Source of the DNA: Roseiarcus sp963835885 | GTDB lineage: Bacteria > Pseudomonadota > Alphaproteobacteria > Rhizobiales > Beijerinckiaceae | Assembly: GCA_963835885.1 (NCBI GenBank) | Contig: CAWIHF010000015.1 | Span: 372,001 to 436,000, forward strand | Direction: 5' to 3' | Length of the DNA stretch: 64,000 nucleotides | Shown here: positions 25,856 to 34,104 of the stretch, piece by piece | Position numbering within the stretch: the stretch's first letter is position 1 | How the letters are laid out: each line of letters begins with the position of its first letter | Made by a program: the position numbers and the translations under genes | The notes under the pieces: model-generated | The model's input: the letters and a program-made list of their open reading frames with translations, nothing else | Database searches by the model: none | What the model was told of the DNA's origin: nothing

Positions 25856-26815
25856 ATGACCCAGACCATCAAAGTCGCGCTGGCGGGCGCCGGAGCCTTC
25901 GGCCTCAAGCATCTCGACGGCATCAAGCTGATCGACGGCGTCGAAGTCGTCTCGCTGGTCGGACGCGAACTCGACAGGACGCAGGAGGCGGCCAGGACAT
26001 ACGGCGTCGGCCATGTGACGACCGACCTCGCCGACAGCCTGAAGCTGCCCGGCCTCGACGCCGTGATCCTCGCGACGCCGACCCAGTTGCACGCCGCCCA
26101 GGCGCTGCAATGTCTCGAAGCCGGCAAGCACGTGCAGGTCGAGATCCCCCTCGCCGACAACCTCAAGGACGCCGAGGCGGTAGTGGCGATGCAGAAGCGC
26201 ACCGGCCTTGTCGCCATGTGCGGCCATACCCGCCGCTTCAACCCGAGCCATCAGTTCGTCCACAAGCGGATCCTGGCGAATGAGTTCCACATCCAGCAGA
26301 TGGACGTGCAGACCTATTTCTTTCGCCGCACCAACATGAACGCGCTCGGCCAGCCGCGCTCGTGGACCGACCACCTGCTCTGGCACCACGCCGCCCACAC
26401 CGTCGATCTGTTCGCCTATCAGTGCCGCTCGCCGATCGTGAAGGCGAACGCGCTGCAGGGGCCGATCCATCCGACGCTCGGCATCGCGATGGACATGAGC
26501 ATCCAGCTCAAGGCGGCCAACGGCGCGATCTGCACGCTGTCGCTGTCGTTCAACAACGAAGGGCCGCTCGGCACGTTCTTCCGCTACATCGGCGACACGG
26601 CGACCTATATCGCCCGCTACGACGACCTTTTTACCGGCAAGGACGAGAAGATCGACGTGAGCAAGGTCGACGTCTCGATGAACGGCATCGAATTGCAGGA
26701 CCGCGAATTCTTCGCCGCCATCCGCGAGGGCCGGGAGCCCAATTCCAGCGTCGAGCAGGTGCTGCCCTGCTATCGGGTGCTGAACGACCTGGAGCGGCAG
26801 CTGGCGCAGGGCTAA
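25856..26815 (+). CDS. ligC: 4-Carboxy-2-hydroxymuconate-6-semialdehyde dehydrogenase
   Basis: A 319-residue Gfo/Idh/MocA-family oxidoreductase. The N-terminal Rossmann domain has VALAGAGAFGLKHLDGI, followed by EIPLADNLKDAEAVV and the C-terminal domain with CGHTRRFNPSHQ and WTDHLLWHHAAHTVDL. It oxidises the LigAB ring-cleavage product to 2-pyrone-4,6-dicarboxylate, the substrate of LigI. The start is ATG 25856 behind TTCGGAGAGCC. It completes a contiguous ligJKIABC set. Confidence 0.92.
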   Translation: MTQTIKVALAGAGAFGLKHLDGIKLIDGVEVVSLVGRELDRTQEAARTYGVGHVTTDLADSLKLPGLDAVILATPTQLHAAQALQCLEAGKHVQVEIPLADNLKDAEAVVAMQKRTGLVAMCGHTRRFNPSHQFVHKRILANEFHIQQMDVQTYFFRRTNMNALGQPRSWTDHLLWHHAAHTVDLFAYQCRSPIVKANALQGPIHPTLGIAMDMSIQLKAANGAICTLSLSFNNEGPLGTFFRYIGDTATYIARYDDLFTGKDEKIDVSKVDVSMNGIELQDREFFAAIREGREPNSSVEQVLPCYRVLNDLERQLAQG

Positions 26816-26874
26816 TTCCGCGCAAGCAGAGGCCATCGGTCGGCGGGACGGCCAAAATCCGGAACCATTGCCCC

Positions 26875-26902
26875 TTGACGGAATTGTAGCCGAGGCTACA
26901 TT
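26875..26902 (+). promoter_or_regulatory. Promoter with overlapping palindromic operator upstream of the NRAMP gene
   Basis: TTGACG (26875-26880) and TACATT (26897-26902) form a sigma70-like pair with a 16-bp spacer. Between and overlapping them lies TGTAGCCGAGGCTACA (26885-26900), a perfect 7-bp inverted repeat with a 2-bp centre. Its position would block RNA polymerase, as a metal-dependent repressor would. A Mn-responsive regulator of the MntR/DtxR or Mur type is inferred from the downstream gene; the regulator itself is not in the window. Confidence 0.65.
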
Positions 26903-26937
26903 TGGCAGCAGGGCCGTATGCCGCGGCCGGAGCCTTG

Positions 26938-28233
26938 ATGACCAACGCGACGATGACCGAGCGGACGGTGGCCGCCATCCAGGAGACCCTGGCGGGACGC
27001 GGCCGCATGTTTTCCGCCCTCCTCTTCCTCGGGCCGGCGGTGATCGCTTCGATCGCCTACATGGATCCCGGCAATTTCGCGACCAACATCCAGGCGGGCG
27101 CCCGATATGGCTACACGCTCCTGTGGGTGGTGGTGCTCGCCAATGTCATCGCGATGCTGTTCCAGGCGCTGTCGGCCAAGCTCGGCATCGTGACCCGGCG
27201 GAATCTTGCAGAAATGTGCCGCGACCAGCTGCCGCGGCCGCTCGTCTACGGGCTCTGGGGCGTCAGCGAGTTCGCCGCGATGGCGACCGACCTCGCCGAA
27301 TTCATCGGCGGGGCGATCGGACTTTCGCTGCTCCTGCATATCCCGATGATGGTCGGCATGGGCGTCGTGGCGCTCCTGACGCTCGCCATTCTGCATGTCG
27401 AGCGCTGGGGCTTCCGGCCGATCGAGCTCATTATCGGCGCCTTCGTCGCGACCATCGGCCTTTGCTACCTCATCGAGCTGGTGATCGCGCCGGTCGACTG
27501 GGGCGACGCGGTCCGCGGCATGGCGACGCCGATCCTGCCCGACGCCGCCGCGCTGACGCTGGCGGTCGGCATCATCGGCGCGACCGTTATGCCGCACGCG
27601 ATCTTCCTGCACTCCGGCCTCGTCAGCGCGCGCGGCGCGGCGCGGAACGATGGCGAGCGGCGCATGCTGCTCCGCTTCTCCAATCTCGAAGTGATTGTCG
27701 CCCTGACGGCGGCGGGGCTGGTCAACATCGCGATGGTCATCATGGCGGCGAGCGCCTTCCACGCCGGCCACAGCGACGTCGCCGAAATCGGGACCGCCTA
27801 TTCGACGCTGACCCCGATCCTCGGCGCGGGCGCAGCGGCGGTGTTCCTGACTTCGTTGCTCGCCTCAGGCGTGTCGAGCTCGGCGGTCGGCACCATGGCC
27901 GGCCAGATGGTGATGCAGGGCTTCGTCGGTTTCAAGATTCCGGTGCTGCTGCGCCGCCTGATCACCATGATCCCGGCCTTCGTCGTCATCGCCCTCGGCC
28001 TCAACGCGACCGACGCGCTGGTCTATTCGCAGGTCGCGCTGAGCCTCGCCCTGCCGGTCCCGATGATCGCGCTGACCGTTTTCACCGGCCGGCGCGACAT
28101 CATGGGCGCCTTCGCCAACTCGCGCCTCACCCAGGCCGCTGCGGTGCTCGGCTCGATCGTCATTCTCGCGCTCAACATCGTGCTCGTGCTGCAGACCTTC
28201 GGCGTGCCGATCCCGGGCCTGCCGACGGGGTGA
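26938..28233 (+). CDS. mntH: NRAMP divalent metal transporter (MntH type)
   Basis: A protein of about 431 residues with about 11 membrane segments. The family hallmark DPGN motif is in TM1 (IAYMDPGNFATN), and the MPH motif is in TM6 (ATVMPHAIFLHSGL). It imports Mn2+ and possibly Fe2+ with protons. The start is placed at ATG 26938, preceded by CCGGAG; in-frame codons upstream lie in the promoter region. The palindrome in its promoter supports metal-dependent repression. Later MntH-type residues were not checked individually, so the metal preference is inferred. Confidence 0.88.
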   Translation: MTNATMTERTVAAIQETLAGRGRMFSALLFLGPAVIASIAYMDPGNFATNIQAGARYGYTLLWVVVLANVIAMLFQALSAKLGIVTRRNLAEMCRDQLPRPLVYGLWGVSEFAAMATDLAEFIGGAIGLSLLLHIPMMVGMGVVALLTLAILHVERWGFRPIELIIGAFVATIGLCYLIELVIAPVDWGDAVRGMATPILPDAAALTLAVGIIGATVMPHAIFLHSGLVSARGAARNDGERRMLLRFSNLEVIVALTAAGLVNIAMVIMAASAFHAGHSDVAEIGTAYSTLTPILGAGAAAVFLTSLLASGVSSSAVGTMAGQMVMQGFVGFKIPVLLRRLITMIPAFVVIALGLNATDALVYSQVALSLALPVPMIALTVFTGRRDIMGAFANSRLTQAAAVLGSIVILALNIVLVLQTFGVPIPGLPTG

Positions 28234-28248
28234 TTGCGCTTTTTCAAG

Positions 28249-29451
28249 TCACCGCAGCTCCGCGGTGAACTTCTGGATTTTCTTGCACGCCTCTTCGAGC
28301 TGCTTCAGCGAAGTCGCGTAGGAGACGCGGAAGTTCGGGCCCAGGCCGAAGGCGCTGCCGTGCACCACCGCGACGCCGGTCTCCTCGAGCAGCTCGGTGA
28401 CGAAATCCTCGTCCGTTCGAAGAATCTTGCCCGACGGCGTCGTCTTGCCGATTGCGCCGGCGACCGACGGATAGACGTAGAACGCGCCTTCCGGCTTCGG
28501 GCACTTGATGTGCTTGGCCTGGTTCAGCATCGACACGACGAGGTCGCGCCGCTCCTCGAACGCCTTGCGTCGCACCGGGATGAAGTCCTGCGGGCCGGTC
28601 AGCGCCTCGACCGAGGCCCATTGCGAAATCGTGCAGGCGCCCGAAGTCTGCTGGCCTTGCACCATGTCCATCGCCTTGATGAGCTCAGGCGGCCCCGCCG
28701 CATAGCCGATGCGCCAGCCGGTCATCGCGTAGGCTTTCGAGACGCCGTTCATCGTCAGCGTCCGGGGCTTTAAGCGCGGCTCGACCTGCGCCGGGGTGGC
28801 GAAGGTGAAGTCGCCATAGACGAGATGCTCGTACATGTCGTCGGTCAGCACCCAGACATGCGGATGGCGCATCAGGACGTCGGTCAGGCCTTTGAGTTCG
28901 TCGCGCGTATAGGCCGCGCCGGTCGGGTTCGACGGCGAGTTGAGGATCAGCCACTTGGTGCGCGGCGTGATCGCGCGCTCGAGGTCCTCGGGTTGCAGCT
29001 TGAAGGCCTTCTCGAGTTTTGTCGGCACGATGACCGGATCGCCCCAGTTGATGGCGACCATTTCTGGATAGCTGACCCAAAAGGGGGCGGGGATGATCAC
29101 CTCGTCGCCCTTGTTCATCGTGACCAGGAAGGCGTTGTAAAGAATTTGCTTGCCGCCCGTGCCGACGATCGTGTCGGAGGCCTTGTAGTCGAGCCCGTTC
29201 TCGCGCTTGAATTTTTGCGCGATCGCCTCACGCAGCGGCGGGATGCCGAGCACCGGCGGATATTTCGTCTCGCCGCGCCGGATCGCCGCCATCGCGGCTT
29301 CCTTGATGTTGTCGGGCGTGTCGAAATCCGGCTCGCCGACCGACAGCGAAATGACGTCGCGCCCCTTGGCCTTCAGATCCCGCGCCTTCTGCGTCACCGT
29401 CATGGTGGCGGAGGGCTTTACGCGTGAGAGGACATCGGCGAGGAAGGCCAC
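28249..29451 (-). CDS. Aspartate aminotransferase (class I, Rhizobiales AatA type)
   Basis: A 400-residue PLP enzyme beginning VAFLADVLSRVKPSATM at GTG 29451, which matches the usual family start. Conserved blocks are LSVGEPDFDTPDNIKEA, VGTGGKQILYNAFL, NSPSNPTGAAYT and the PLP lysine in MNGVSKAYAMTGWRIGYAAGP, with the C-terminal Arg in GPNFRVSYATS. It interconverts aspartate and 2-oxoglutarate with oxaloacetate and glutamate; some homologues also use prephenate. An ATG at 29496 is an alternative start. It converges on the transporter gene. Confidence 0.88.
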   Translation of the reverse strand: MAFLADVLSRVKPSATMTVTQKARDLKAKGRDVISLSVGEPDFDTPDNIKEAAMAAIRRGETKYPPVLGIPPLREAIAQKFKRENGLDYKASDTIVGTGGKQILYNAFLVTMNKGDEVIIPAPFWVSYPEMVAINWGDPVIVPTKLEKAFKLQPEDLERAITPRTKWLILNSPSNPTGAAYTRDELKGLTDVLMRHPHVWVLTDDMYEHLVYGDFTFATPAQVEPRLKPRTLTMNGVSKAYAMTGWRIGYAAGPPELIKAMDMVQGQQTSGACTISQWASVEALTGPQDFIPVRRKAFEERRDLVVSMLNQAKHIKCPKPEGAFYVYPSVAGAIGKTTPSGKILRTDEDFVTELLEETGVAVVHGSAFGLGPNFRVSYATSLKQLEEACKKIQKFTAELR

Positions 29452-29632
29452 GGACGGGTATCTTTGATCTGTGCTGGAAAAATCGCGCTGCAGCATAGGC
29501 GGGCGGGCGGCTGACGGCAACCGGTTTGGGAAACTGTCGTCTCCCCAAGTCGTAACGGGAACTTCGGGCCGCGTGTCCGTTGAGGTGCGCAACCTATTTG
29601 GGGCGCGTGCGCCCCGCGGCTCCATCCCATTA

Positions 29633-30025
29633 TTAAAGCGCCGAAACGATGTCCGTCTTCTCGAAATCGCCGCCCTTGAACAACAGAGGTTCGTCTCGAA
29701 TTTTCGCCAGCGCGTAACCAGCGCAATCGACAATATTGAGTTGGGCAGGGTGACCTTGCCCTTTCCCATATTGGCGAAAGGCATGAAAGGCGACCTCGGC
29801 CATTTCCCCATCGAAAGGCAGGAGGACGATCCCAGCGTTTTGCAGCATCTCCTCGAATTCGCGAACGGCTTCGGCGCCGCGGCGGGAATGCAGGACGATC
29901 CTCGTCTCCAATACCGTCACCGCCGAGATCGACAGTGACGCCGCGCGGATCATTGCTTCCCGAAAACGGCTTGAGTCCGGCTCGCCGGCAACGGTCGCCA
30001 CGATCGCGGAAGTATCCAAAATCAT
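29633..30025 (-). CDS. vapC: VapC-type PIN-domain ribonuclease toxin
   Basis: A 130-residue PIN-domain protein. Acidic active-site residues are in MILDTSAIVATVAGEPDSS (first Asp) and VTVLETRIVL (Glu), and the third and fourth acids are in LNIVDCAGYALAKI. VapC toxins cleave RNA and are neutralised by the antitoxin encoded just upstream. The ATG overlaps the antitoxin stop by one base (TGATG), the usual coupling. Confidence 0.88.
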   Translation of the reverse strand: MILDTSAIVATVAGEPDSSRFREAMIRAASLSISAVTVLETRIVLHSRRGAEAVREFEEMLQNAGIVLLPFDGEMAEVAFHAFRQYGKGQGHPAQLNIVDCAGYALAKIRDEPLLFKGGDFEKTDIVSAL

Positions 30026-30270
30026 CAGGAAGGAAGCCCGTCAGGGCCATAGTCTATAATGTCGTCAATGGGCCGATAATCCCTGACCGGCATGGCGGAC
30101 ACGCGATCGAAAAACCTCCGCATCGCGGCCTCGCGATTGGCGGGAACTGTGGCCGCGACGCGGGACAACCTTTCTTCGACGGCGCGTTCCAACGCCGTCT
30201 CCACGTCCTCGCCGGTGAGGCGAGCGAGACGGTTGGCAAGCTCCTCAACTTTGGCGGATGCGATATTCAT
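30025..30270 (-). CDS. vapB: VapB-type antitoxin (Rv0623/PSK family)
   Basis: An 81-residue protein whose N-terminal half (MNIASAKVEELANRLARLTG, then EDVETALERAVEERLSR) is the short helix-rich DNA-binding segment of the PSK/Rv0623 antitoxin family. The C-terminal tail, rich in Asp and Pro (YRPIDDIIDYGPDG), would bind and cover the VapC active site. It is the first gene of a two-gene toxin-antitoxin operon. Confidence 0.8.
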   Translation of the reverse strand: MNIASAKVEELANRLARLTGEDVETALERAVEERLSRVAATVPANREAAMRRFFDRVSAMPVRDYRPIDDIIDYGPDGLPS

Positions 30271-30382
30271 GTCGGCGGAGATTCAAGACACATCGGCAGG
30301 AATATAGCATCAAGGGACGGTTTTGGTTAGATCACCGGGTCTAATGACACTGGGTCGAGTTGAGTAAAGGCCACGCTCAAGG

Positions 30383-30468
30383 AGCCGGCGAAAACTCTAC
30401 TCCGTCGAACGCCCACCGCTTGATCAGATGGTGGGCGATCGCCATTGGGACCGGCGCCGGGCGAACTA
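30383..30468 (-). pseudogene. C-terminal fragment of a second nudC-like gene
   Basis: The minus strand reads APVPMAIAHHLIKRW followed by AFDGVEFSPAP and a stop. The end of the intact nudC at 30913 reads APIPMAIAHHLIKRW then VEGGADFDRP. The nucleotide identity is also clear. This is a roughly 26-codon paralogous remnant in the gap downstream of nudC, probably left by a local duplication or recombination. Confidence 0.65.
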
Positions 30469-30607
30469 TCTGAGGCGGCTCGCTGCGCAATTGTCTTCGC
30501 CGGAACGCTCATGCCTTGGATCGCTGCCTCTTTGATTCTTCCGATCTTTTGGCCGGCTGCGCTCGCGTGCGGAAAGGGCCGAACAGGCGGCATGTCAGGC
30601 GCGCGAT

Positions 30608-30772
30608 ATCCCTGTTTTCGGCTGAACAGGGAACTTTAATTCCCTGTTCGGCGAAAATAATTCCCTGTTCGCCAGCGTAGGGAATTTTCCCGGAACCGCC
30701 TCGAACTCGTTGGGCTTTTCGGGACGGGTTTCCCCAAAATCAGCGAAATGCGAGAAATTCCCTGCATTTTTC
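30608..30772. repeat. TTCCCTGTTC palindrome cluster (interspersed repeat, locus 2)
   Basis: Several copies of TTCCCTGTT or its complement occur here. At 30624-30649 GAACAGGGAA and TTCCCTGTTC form a perfect 10-bp inverted repeat around a 6-bp centre (CTTTAA). More copies follow at 30661-30670 and 30767. The rest of the gap from 30271 to 30912 holds only the nudC fragment. Confidence 0.7.
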
Positions 30773-30912
30773 CCTGTTGGCAGCGAATTCGGCCGCGCTC
30801 GAGGCCCCGGCTTCTCCGGGTCGTTCTGTCGCTGATGTTCCGACTCCTCCCCGCGGGGCGAGCTCCAACTGTTCTCGCGATCAGAAAGGATCGGAGCGTT
30901 AAAGTCGCTACG

Positions 30913-31812
30913 TTAGGGTCGATCGAAATCCGCGCCGCCCTCCACCCACCGTTTGATGAGGTGATGGGCGATCGCCATCGGGATCGGCGCGGTCAAGCCG
31001 TCCGGATGGCGCCGCTCGAGGAGCGCCAGCGTCTCCGCCCGCGAAAACCAGCGCGCGTCCTCGAGCTCGGTCCGGTCGATTACGACCGCGCGGCCGCGGG
31101 CCCTGGCGAAACAGCCGATCATCAGCGAGGCGGGGAACGGCCACGGCTGGGAGGCGAAGTAGCGCACTTCGCCGCAGGCGACGCCGGCCTCCTCGAGAAT
31201 TTCGCGCCGGACCGCCGCCTCGATCGTCTCGCCCGGCTCGACGAAACCGGCGAGCGCCGAATACATGCTCTTCGGGAACCGCGGCTGCCGGCCGAGCAGG
31301 CAATCGTCGCCGTCGATCGCGAGCATGATGACGACCGGGTCGGTGCGGGGGAAATGCTGCATCCCGCACGTTTTGCACTCGCGCCGCCAGCCGGCCGCGG
31401 CGACGTCGGTCAGGTGGCCGCAATTCGAGCAGAAGCGCCGGCGGGCGTGCCAAAACATCAAGGCCTTGGCCGAGGCCAGCATGCTTGCCTGATCGGCCGG
31501 GACGAGACCGCCGGCCGCGATCGAGCGCAGGTCGACCAGCTTCAGATCGTCGCGGCCGGGGATCACGAGAACCCGCCGGTCGAGGAAGCCGTCGCTCGCG
31601 TTCGCCTCCTCCACAACTGCCTCGTCGGGCAGAAGGGCGGCGAAAACCGGCGCCCCGCCGGGCAGGACGCCAAGCATCGCCTCGACCCGCGCCCCTCCGA
31701 GCGCCGCGATCTCGGCGACCGGCAACAGCGCGTCGAGCCCCGCAGGGTCCTTCGCCAGCACCGGCATGTCGCGTGCGATCACGATCGCCCGGGCGTCGGC
31801 GCGCGTCCGCAA
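30913..31812 (-). CDS. nudC: NAD(+)/NADH diphosphatase
   Basis: A Nudix hydrolase with all NudC features. The four-Cys zinc ribbon is CSNCGHLTDVAAAGWRRECKTC, split by the usual spacing, and the Nudix box is GFVEPGETIEAAVRREILEE. The NADH-pyrophosphatase hallmark SQPWPFPASL follows it. It hydrolyses NADH/NAD+ and can remove NAD caps from RNA. The TTG at 31812 is the only in-frame start, but coding similarity continues upstream (FAADPLDRAADQRDNADALA) to the stop of the lprI-like gene. A TTG at 31918 in another frame (SAPLDRQLLDGLG) would join if one base near 31880 were removed, so a frameshift is possible. Confidence 0.85.
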   Translation of the reverse strand: MRTRADARAIVIARDMPVLAKDPAGLDALLPVAEIAALGGARVEAMLGVLPGGAPVFAALLPDEAVVEEANASDGFLDRRVLVIPGRDDLKLVDLRSIAAGGLVPADQASMLASAKALMFWHARRRFCSNCGHLTDVAAAGWRRECKTCGMQHFPRTDPVVIMLAIDGDDCLLGRQPRFPKSMYSALAGFVEPGETIEAAVRREILEEAGVACGEVRYFASQPWPFPASLMIGCFARARGRAVVIDRTELEDARWFSRAETLALLERRHPDGLTAPIPMAIAHHLIKRWVEGGADFDRP

Positions 31813-31914
31813 GCCGGCGAGGGCGTCGGCGTTGTCGCGCTGGTCGGCAGCGCGGTCGAGCGGGTCGGCGGCGAAGTCCCAGGCCGTCGAGAAGTTGCCT
31901 GTCGAGCGGCGCGC

Positions 31915-32340
31915 TCAAGGGTAGCGCGCCTTGAGGCTCGCCACCCGTTCGGCGTCGTCGTCGATGATGCAACCGAGCCGCGGATCGGCCCCCTTGGCCG
32001 CCATGCCCGCTTCGAACGGCGCGACGTCCTGGCACTCGGAGTCGCGCCAGCTCGTCCAAAGCTCCTGCGCTTCGGTGAGCGAGCGCCGCCAGCGCGCTTT
32101 CTGCGACGACATCAGCCCCGGGCGCGAGTCGATCGACTTGATCGCCGCCTCGACCACCGCGTGCAGCTCCGAGTTCGCGTGGTCCGCGCCGGTCCGCAGG
32201 CATTCGGCGAGGTCGCGGGAGTCGAGCTTCCGGGCGTCGCAGACGGCCTGCCAGGGGCGCGCGGCGCTTTCGGCAAGAACCGGTGCCGCGGCGGTCGAGA
32301 CGGCAAGGGTAAGCACGGCGAAGAAGAACGAAGTTCGCAT
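31915..32340 (-). CDS. Secreted lysozyme-inhibitor LprI-like protein (DUF1311)
   Basis: A 141-residue protein with a clear signal peptide (MRTSFFFAVLTLAVSTAAAPVLAE). The mature part has paired cysteines and the family pattern RRSLTEAQELWTSWRDSECQ. Homologues include the LprI inhibitor of lysozyme, but most members are uncharacterised periplasmic proteins. It lies directly before nudC, and its stop overlaps a possible nudC start. Confidence 0.7.
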   Translation of the reverse strand: MRTSFFFAVLTLAVSTAAAPVLAESAARPWQAVCDARKLDSRDLAECLRTGADHANSELHAVVEAAIKSIDSRPGLMSSQKARWRRSLTEAQELWTSWRDSECQDVAPFEAGMAAKGADPRLGCIIDDDAERVASLKARYP

Positions 32341-32367
32341 CGGAATGGGTCTTTCGGGTGGGCTTGC

Positions 32368-33564
32368 TCAGGCGCCTGCGTTCGCCGAGGCTGGACGGCT
32401 CAAAAATTCGCGCATGCGCTCGAGCGCGCGCTCGATGTTGTCGAGCGAGTTGGCGTAGGAGAGGCGCAGGTAGCCCTCGCCGTGAACGCCGAAATCGGGA
32501 CCGCCGACGGTCGCCACGCCCGCTTCCTCGAGCAGGGCCGAGGCGAGCGGCTTCGCCTTCCAGCCGGTCTTCGACACGTTGGGAAAGGCGTAGAACGCGC
32601 CCTTCGGCGTAACGGCGCTGACGCCCGGCAGTCGGTTCAGCCCCGCGACCACCGCCTTGCGCCGGCGATCGAACTCGGCCCGCATCGCCTCGACCGAATC
32701 CTGCGGGCCTTTCAGCGCCGCGATTCCGGCGAACTGGGCCGCCGAATTGACGCAGGAATAGGAATTGACGGCGAGTTTCCGCGCCATGTCGCGCCAAAAC
32801 TTCGGCCATACCGAATAGCCGAGCCGCCAGCCGGTCATGGCGTAGGTTTTTGACCAGCCGTCGAGCAGGATCAGCCGGTCGCGGATTTCCGGATAGGCGA
32901 GGAGGGAGCGGTGGGCGAGCCCGTCGTAGATGAGCTGCCCATAGATCTCGTCGGACAGGATCGCCGCGCCGGGGAAGCGCGCCAGCCCGGCGACGAGCTT
33001 GTCGATCTCCTCTTGCGGCGTCACCCCGCCGGTCGGGTTGGCCGGCGAATTGAGGATGACGAGCCGGGTCCGAGCCGTCATCAGCGCCAGCGTCTCCTCG
33101 GCCGAGAAGGCGAAGCCGTTCGATTCCCGCATTTGCGCCGGAACCGGCCTTGCTCCGGTGGATTCGATCATCGAGCGGTAGATCGGAAAGCCGGGGTCGG
33201 GATAGACGATGTCCGCGCCTTCCTCACCGAACATCAGGATCGCCATGAACATGGTGACCTTGCCGCCCGGCACGATCATGACGAGGTCGGGCGACACCTC
33301 GAGGCCGAGCCGGCGATTGAGGTCTTCCGCCACCGCCTCCCGCAGGGGGGCGATGCCGGTCGCGTCGGTATAGCCGTGCTCGCCGTCGCGCAGCGCCTTG
33401 ACCGCCGCCTCGACGATATGCGGCGGCGTTTTGAAATCCGGCTGGCCGATGCCGAGGTTGATCACGTCGCGGCCCTGCCGCTGCAGTTCGGCGGCCTTGG
33501 CGAGAACCGCGAAGGCGTTTTCCTCGCCGAGGCGCGCGAAGGCGGGGTTGACGGCGACGGTCAC
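32368..33564 (-). CDS. PLP-dependent aminotransferase class I/II
   Basis: A 398-residue fold-type I aminotransferase. Landmarks are NLGIGQPDFKTPPHIVEA, VPGGKVTMFMAIL, NSPANPTGGVTP, LSDEIYGQLIYDG and the PLP lysine in LLDGWSKTYAMTGWRLGYSV, with YLRLSYANS near the end. It belongs to the aspartate/aromatic/N-succinyl-diaminopimelate-like group; the amino donor is not evident. It sits upstream of the lprI-like gene on the same strand. Confidence 0.85.
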   Translation of the reverse strand: MTVAVNPAFARLGEENAFAVLAKAAELQRQGRDVINLGIGQPDFKTPPHIVEAAVKALRDGEHGYTDATGIAPLREAVAEDLNRRLGLEVSPDLVMIVPGGKVTMFMAILMFGEEGADIVYPDPGFPIYRSMIESTGARPVPAQMRESNGFAFSAEETLALMTARTRLVILNSPANPTGGVTPQEEIDKLVAGLARFPGAAILSDEIYGQLIYDGLAHRSLLAYPEIRDRLILLDGWSKTYAMTGWRLGYSVWPKFWRDMARKLAVNSYSCVNSAAQFAGIAALKGPQDSVEAMRAEFDRRRKAVVAGLNRLPGVSAVTPKGAFYAFPNVSKTGWKAKPLASALLEEAGVATVGGPDFGVHGEGYLRLSYANSLDNIERALERMREFLSRPASANAGA

Positions 33565-33706
33565 GGATCGGCCCTCCCGGGGAAAGCGCTCCTTTTGGCA
33601 AAGGCGCGCCGCGGGGGCAAGGGGACGGGGCAGGCTGACTGGTTCAGCTCGGTCGGCGGCCGGCGACCGCCGCGCAACTCGCCTGAAAAAACATCGCCTT
33701 TCGCGA

Positions 33707-33808
33707 CCTCGTCCTGAGCCTGTCGAAGGACGCTCCAGATTGCGCGACAGGTCGAGCGCACTGGAACGTCCTTCGAGGCGGCGCTACGCGCGGCGCCTCA
33801 GGACGAGG
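33707..33808. repeat. Long inverted-repeat element
   Basis: CCTCGTCCTGAG at the left end is mirrored by CTCAGGACGAGG at the right. Inner arms GTCGAAGGACG and CGTCCTTCGAG also pair, giving a roughly 100-bp cruciform. It sits between the aminotransferase and the 63-residue coiled-coil gene. This kind of element is common and dispersed in alphaproteobacterial genomes. Confidence 0.65.
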
Positions 33809-33855
33809 GCGTCAGCGCCGATGGCGACGTCGCCACTCATACACGCGCCGGCTTT

Positions 33856-34047
33856 CTATCCAGCGAGCAACTCACGCTCTTTGAGGAGCGCGGCGAGCAG
33901 CTCCTCTTGCTCCGAGATGCGGTCGGCCGCGCGCGCCTCATCCTCGGCGCCGGAGAGAGCGGCGGCCTGCTCGGTGAGTTCCCGGATGTTGTCGCGGATC
34001 AGTGCGATCCGTTGATCGAGGTCTTGAATCGATGCCGCGCCCGCCAT
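33856..34047 (-). CDS. Small coiled-coil hypothetical protein
   Basis: A 63-residue acidic protein, almost wholly helical by composition. Heptad-like spacing of Leu/Ile runs through SIQDLDQRIALIRDNIRELT and ISEQEELLAALLKERELLA. No function is known to me. It lies 57 bp downstream of htpG on the same strand; an AGGAAAAGGGG-type RBS precedes the ATG. Confidence 0.6.
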   Translation of the reverse strand: MAGAASIQDLDQRIALIRDNIRELTEQAAALSGAEDEARAADRISEQEELLAALLKERELLAG

Positions 34048-34104
34048 TGTAACCCCTTTTCCTCATTACCGCCGCGCTCGACCGCCCGACGCGACAGGCT
34101 CGCG

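Noticed and set aside
30748..32853. 701-codon plus-strand frame
   Set aside because: It is antisense to nudC, the lprI-like gene and the end of an aminotransferase, with a repetitive Arg/Asp/Gly composition.
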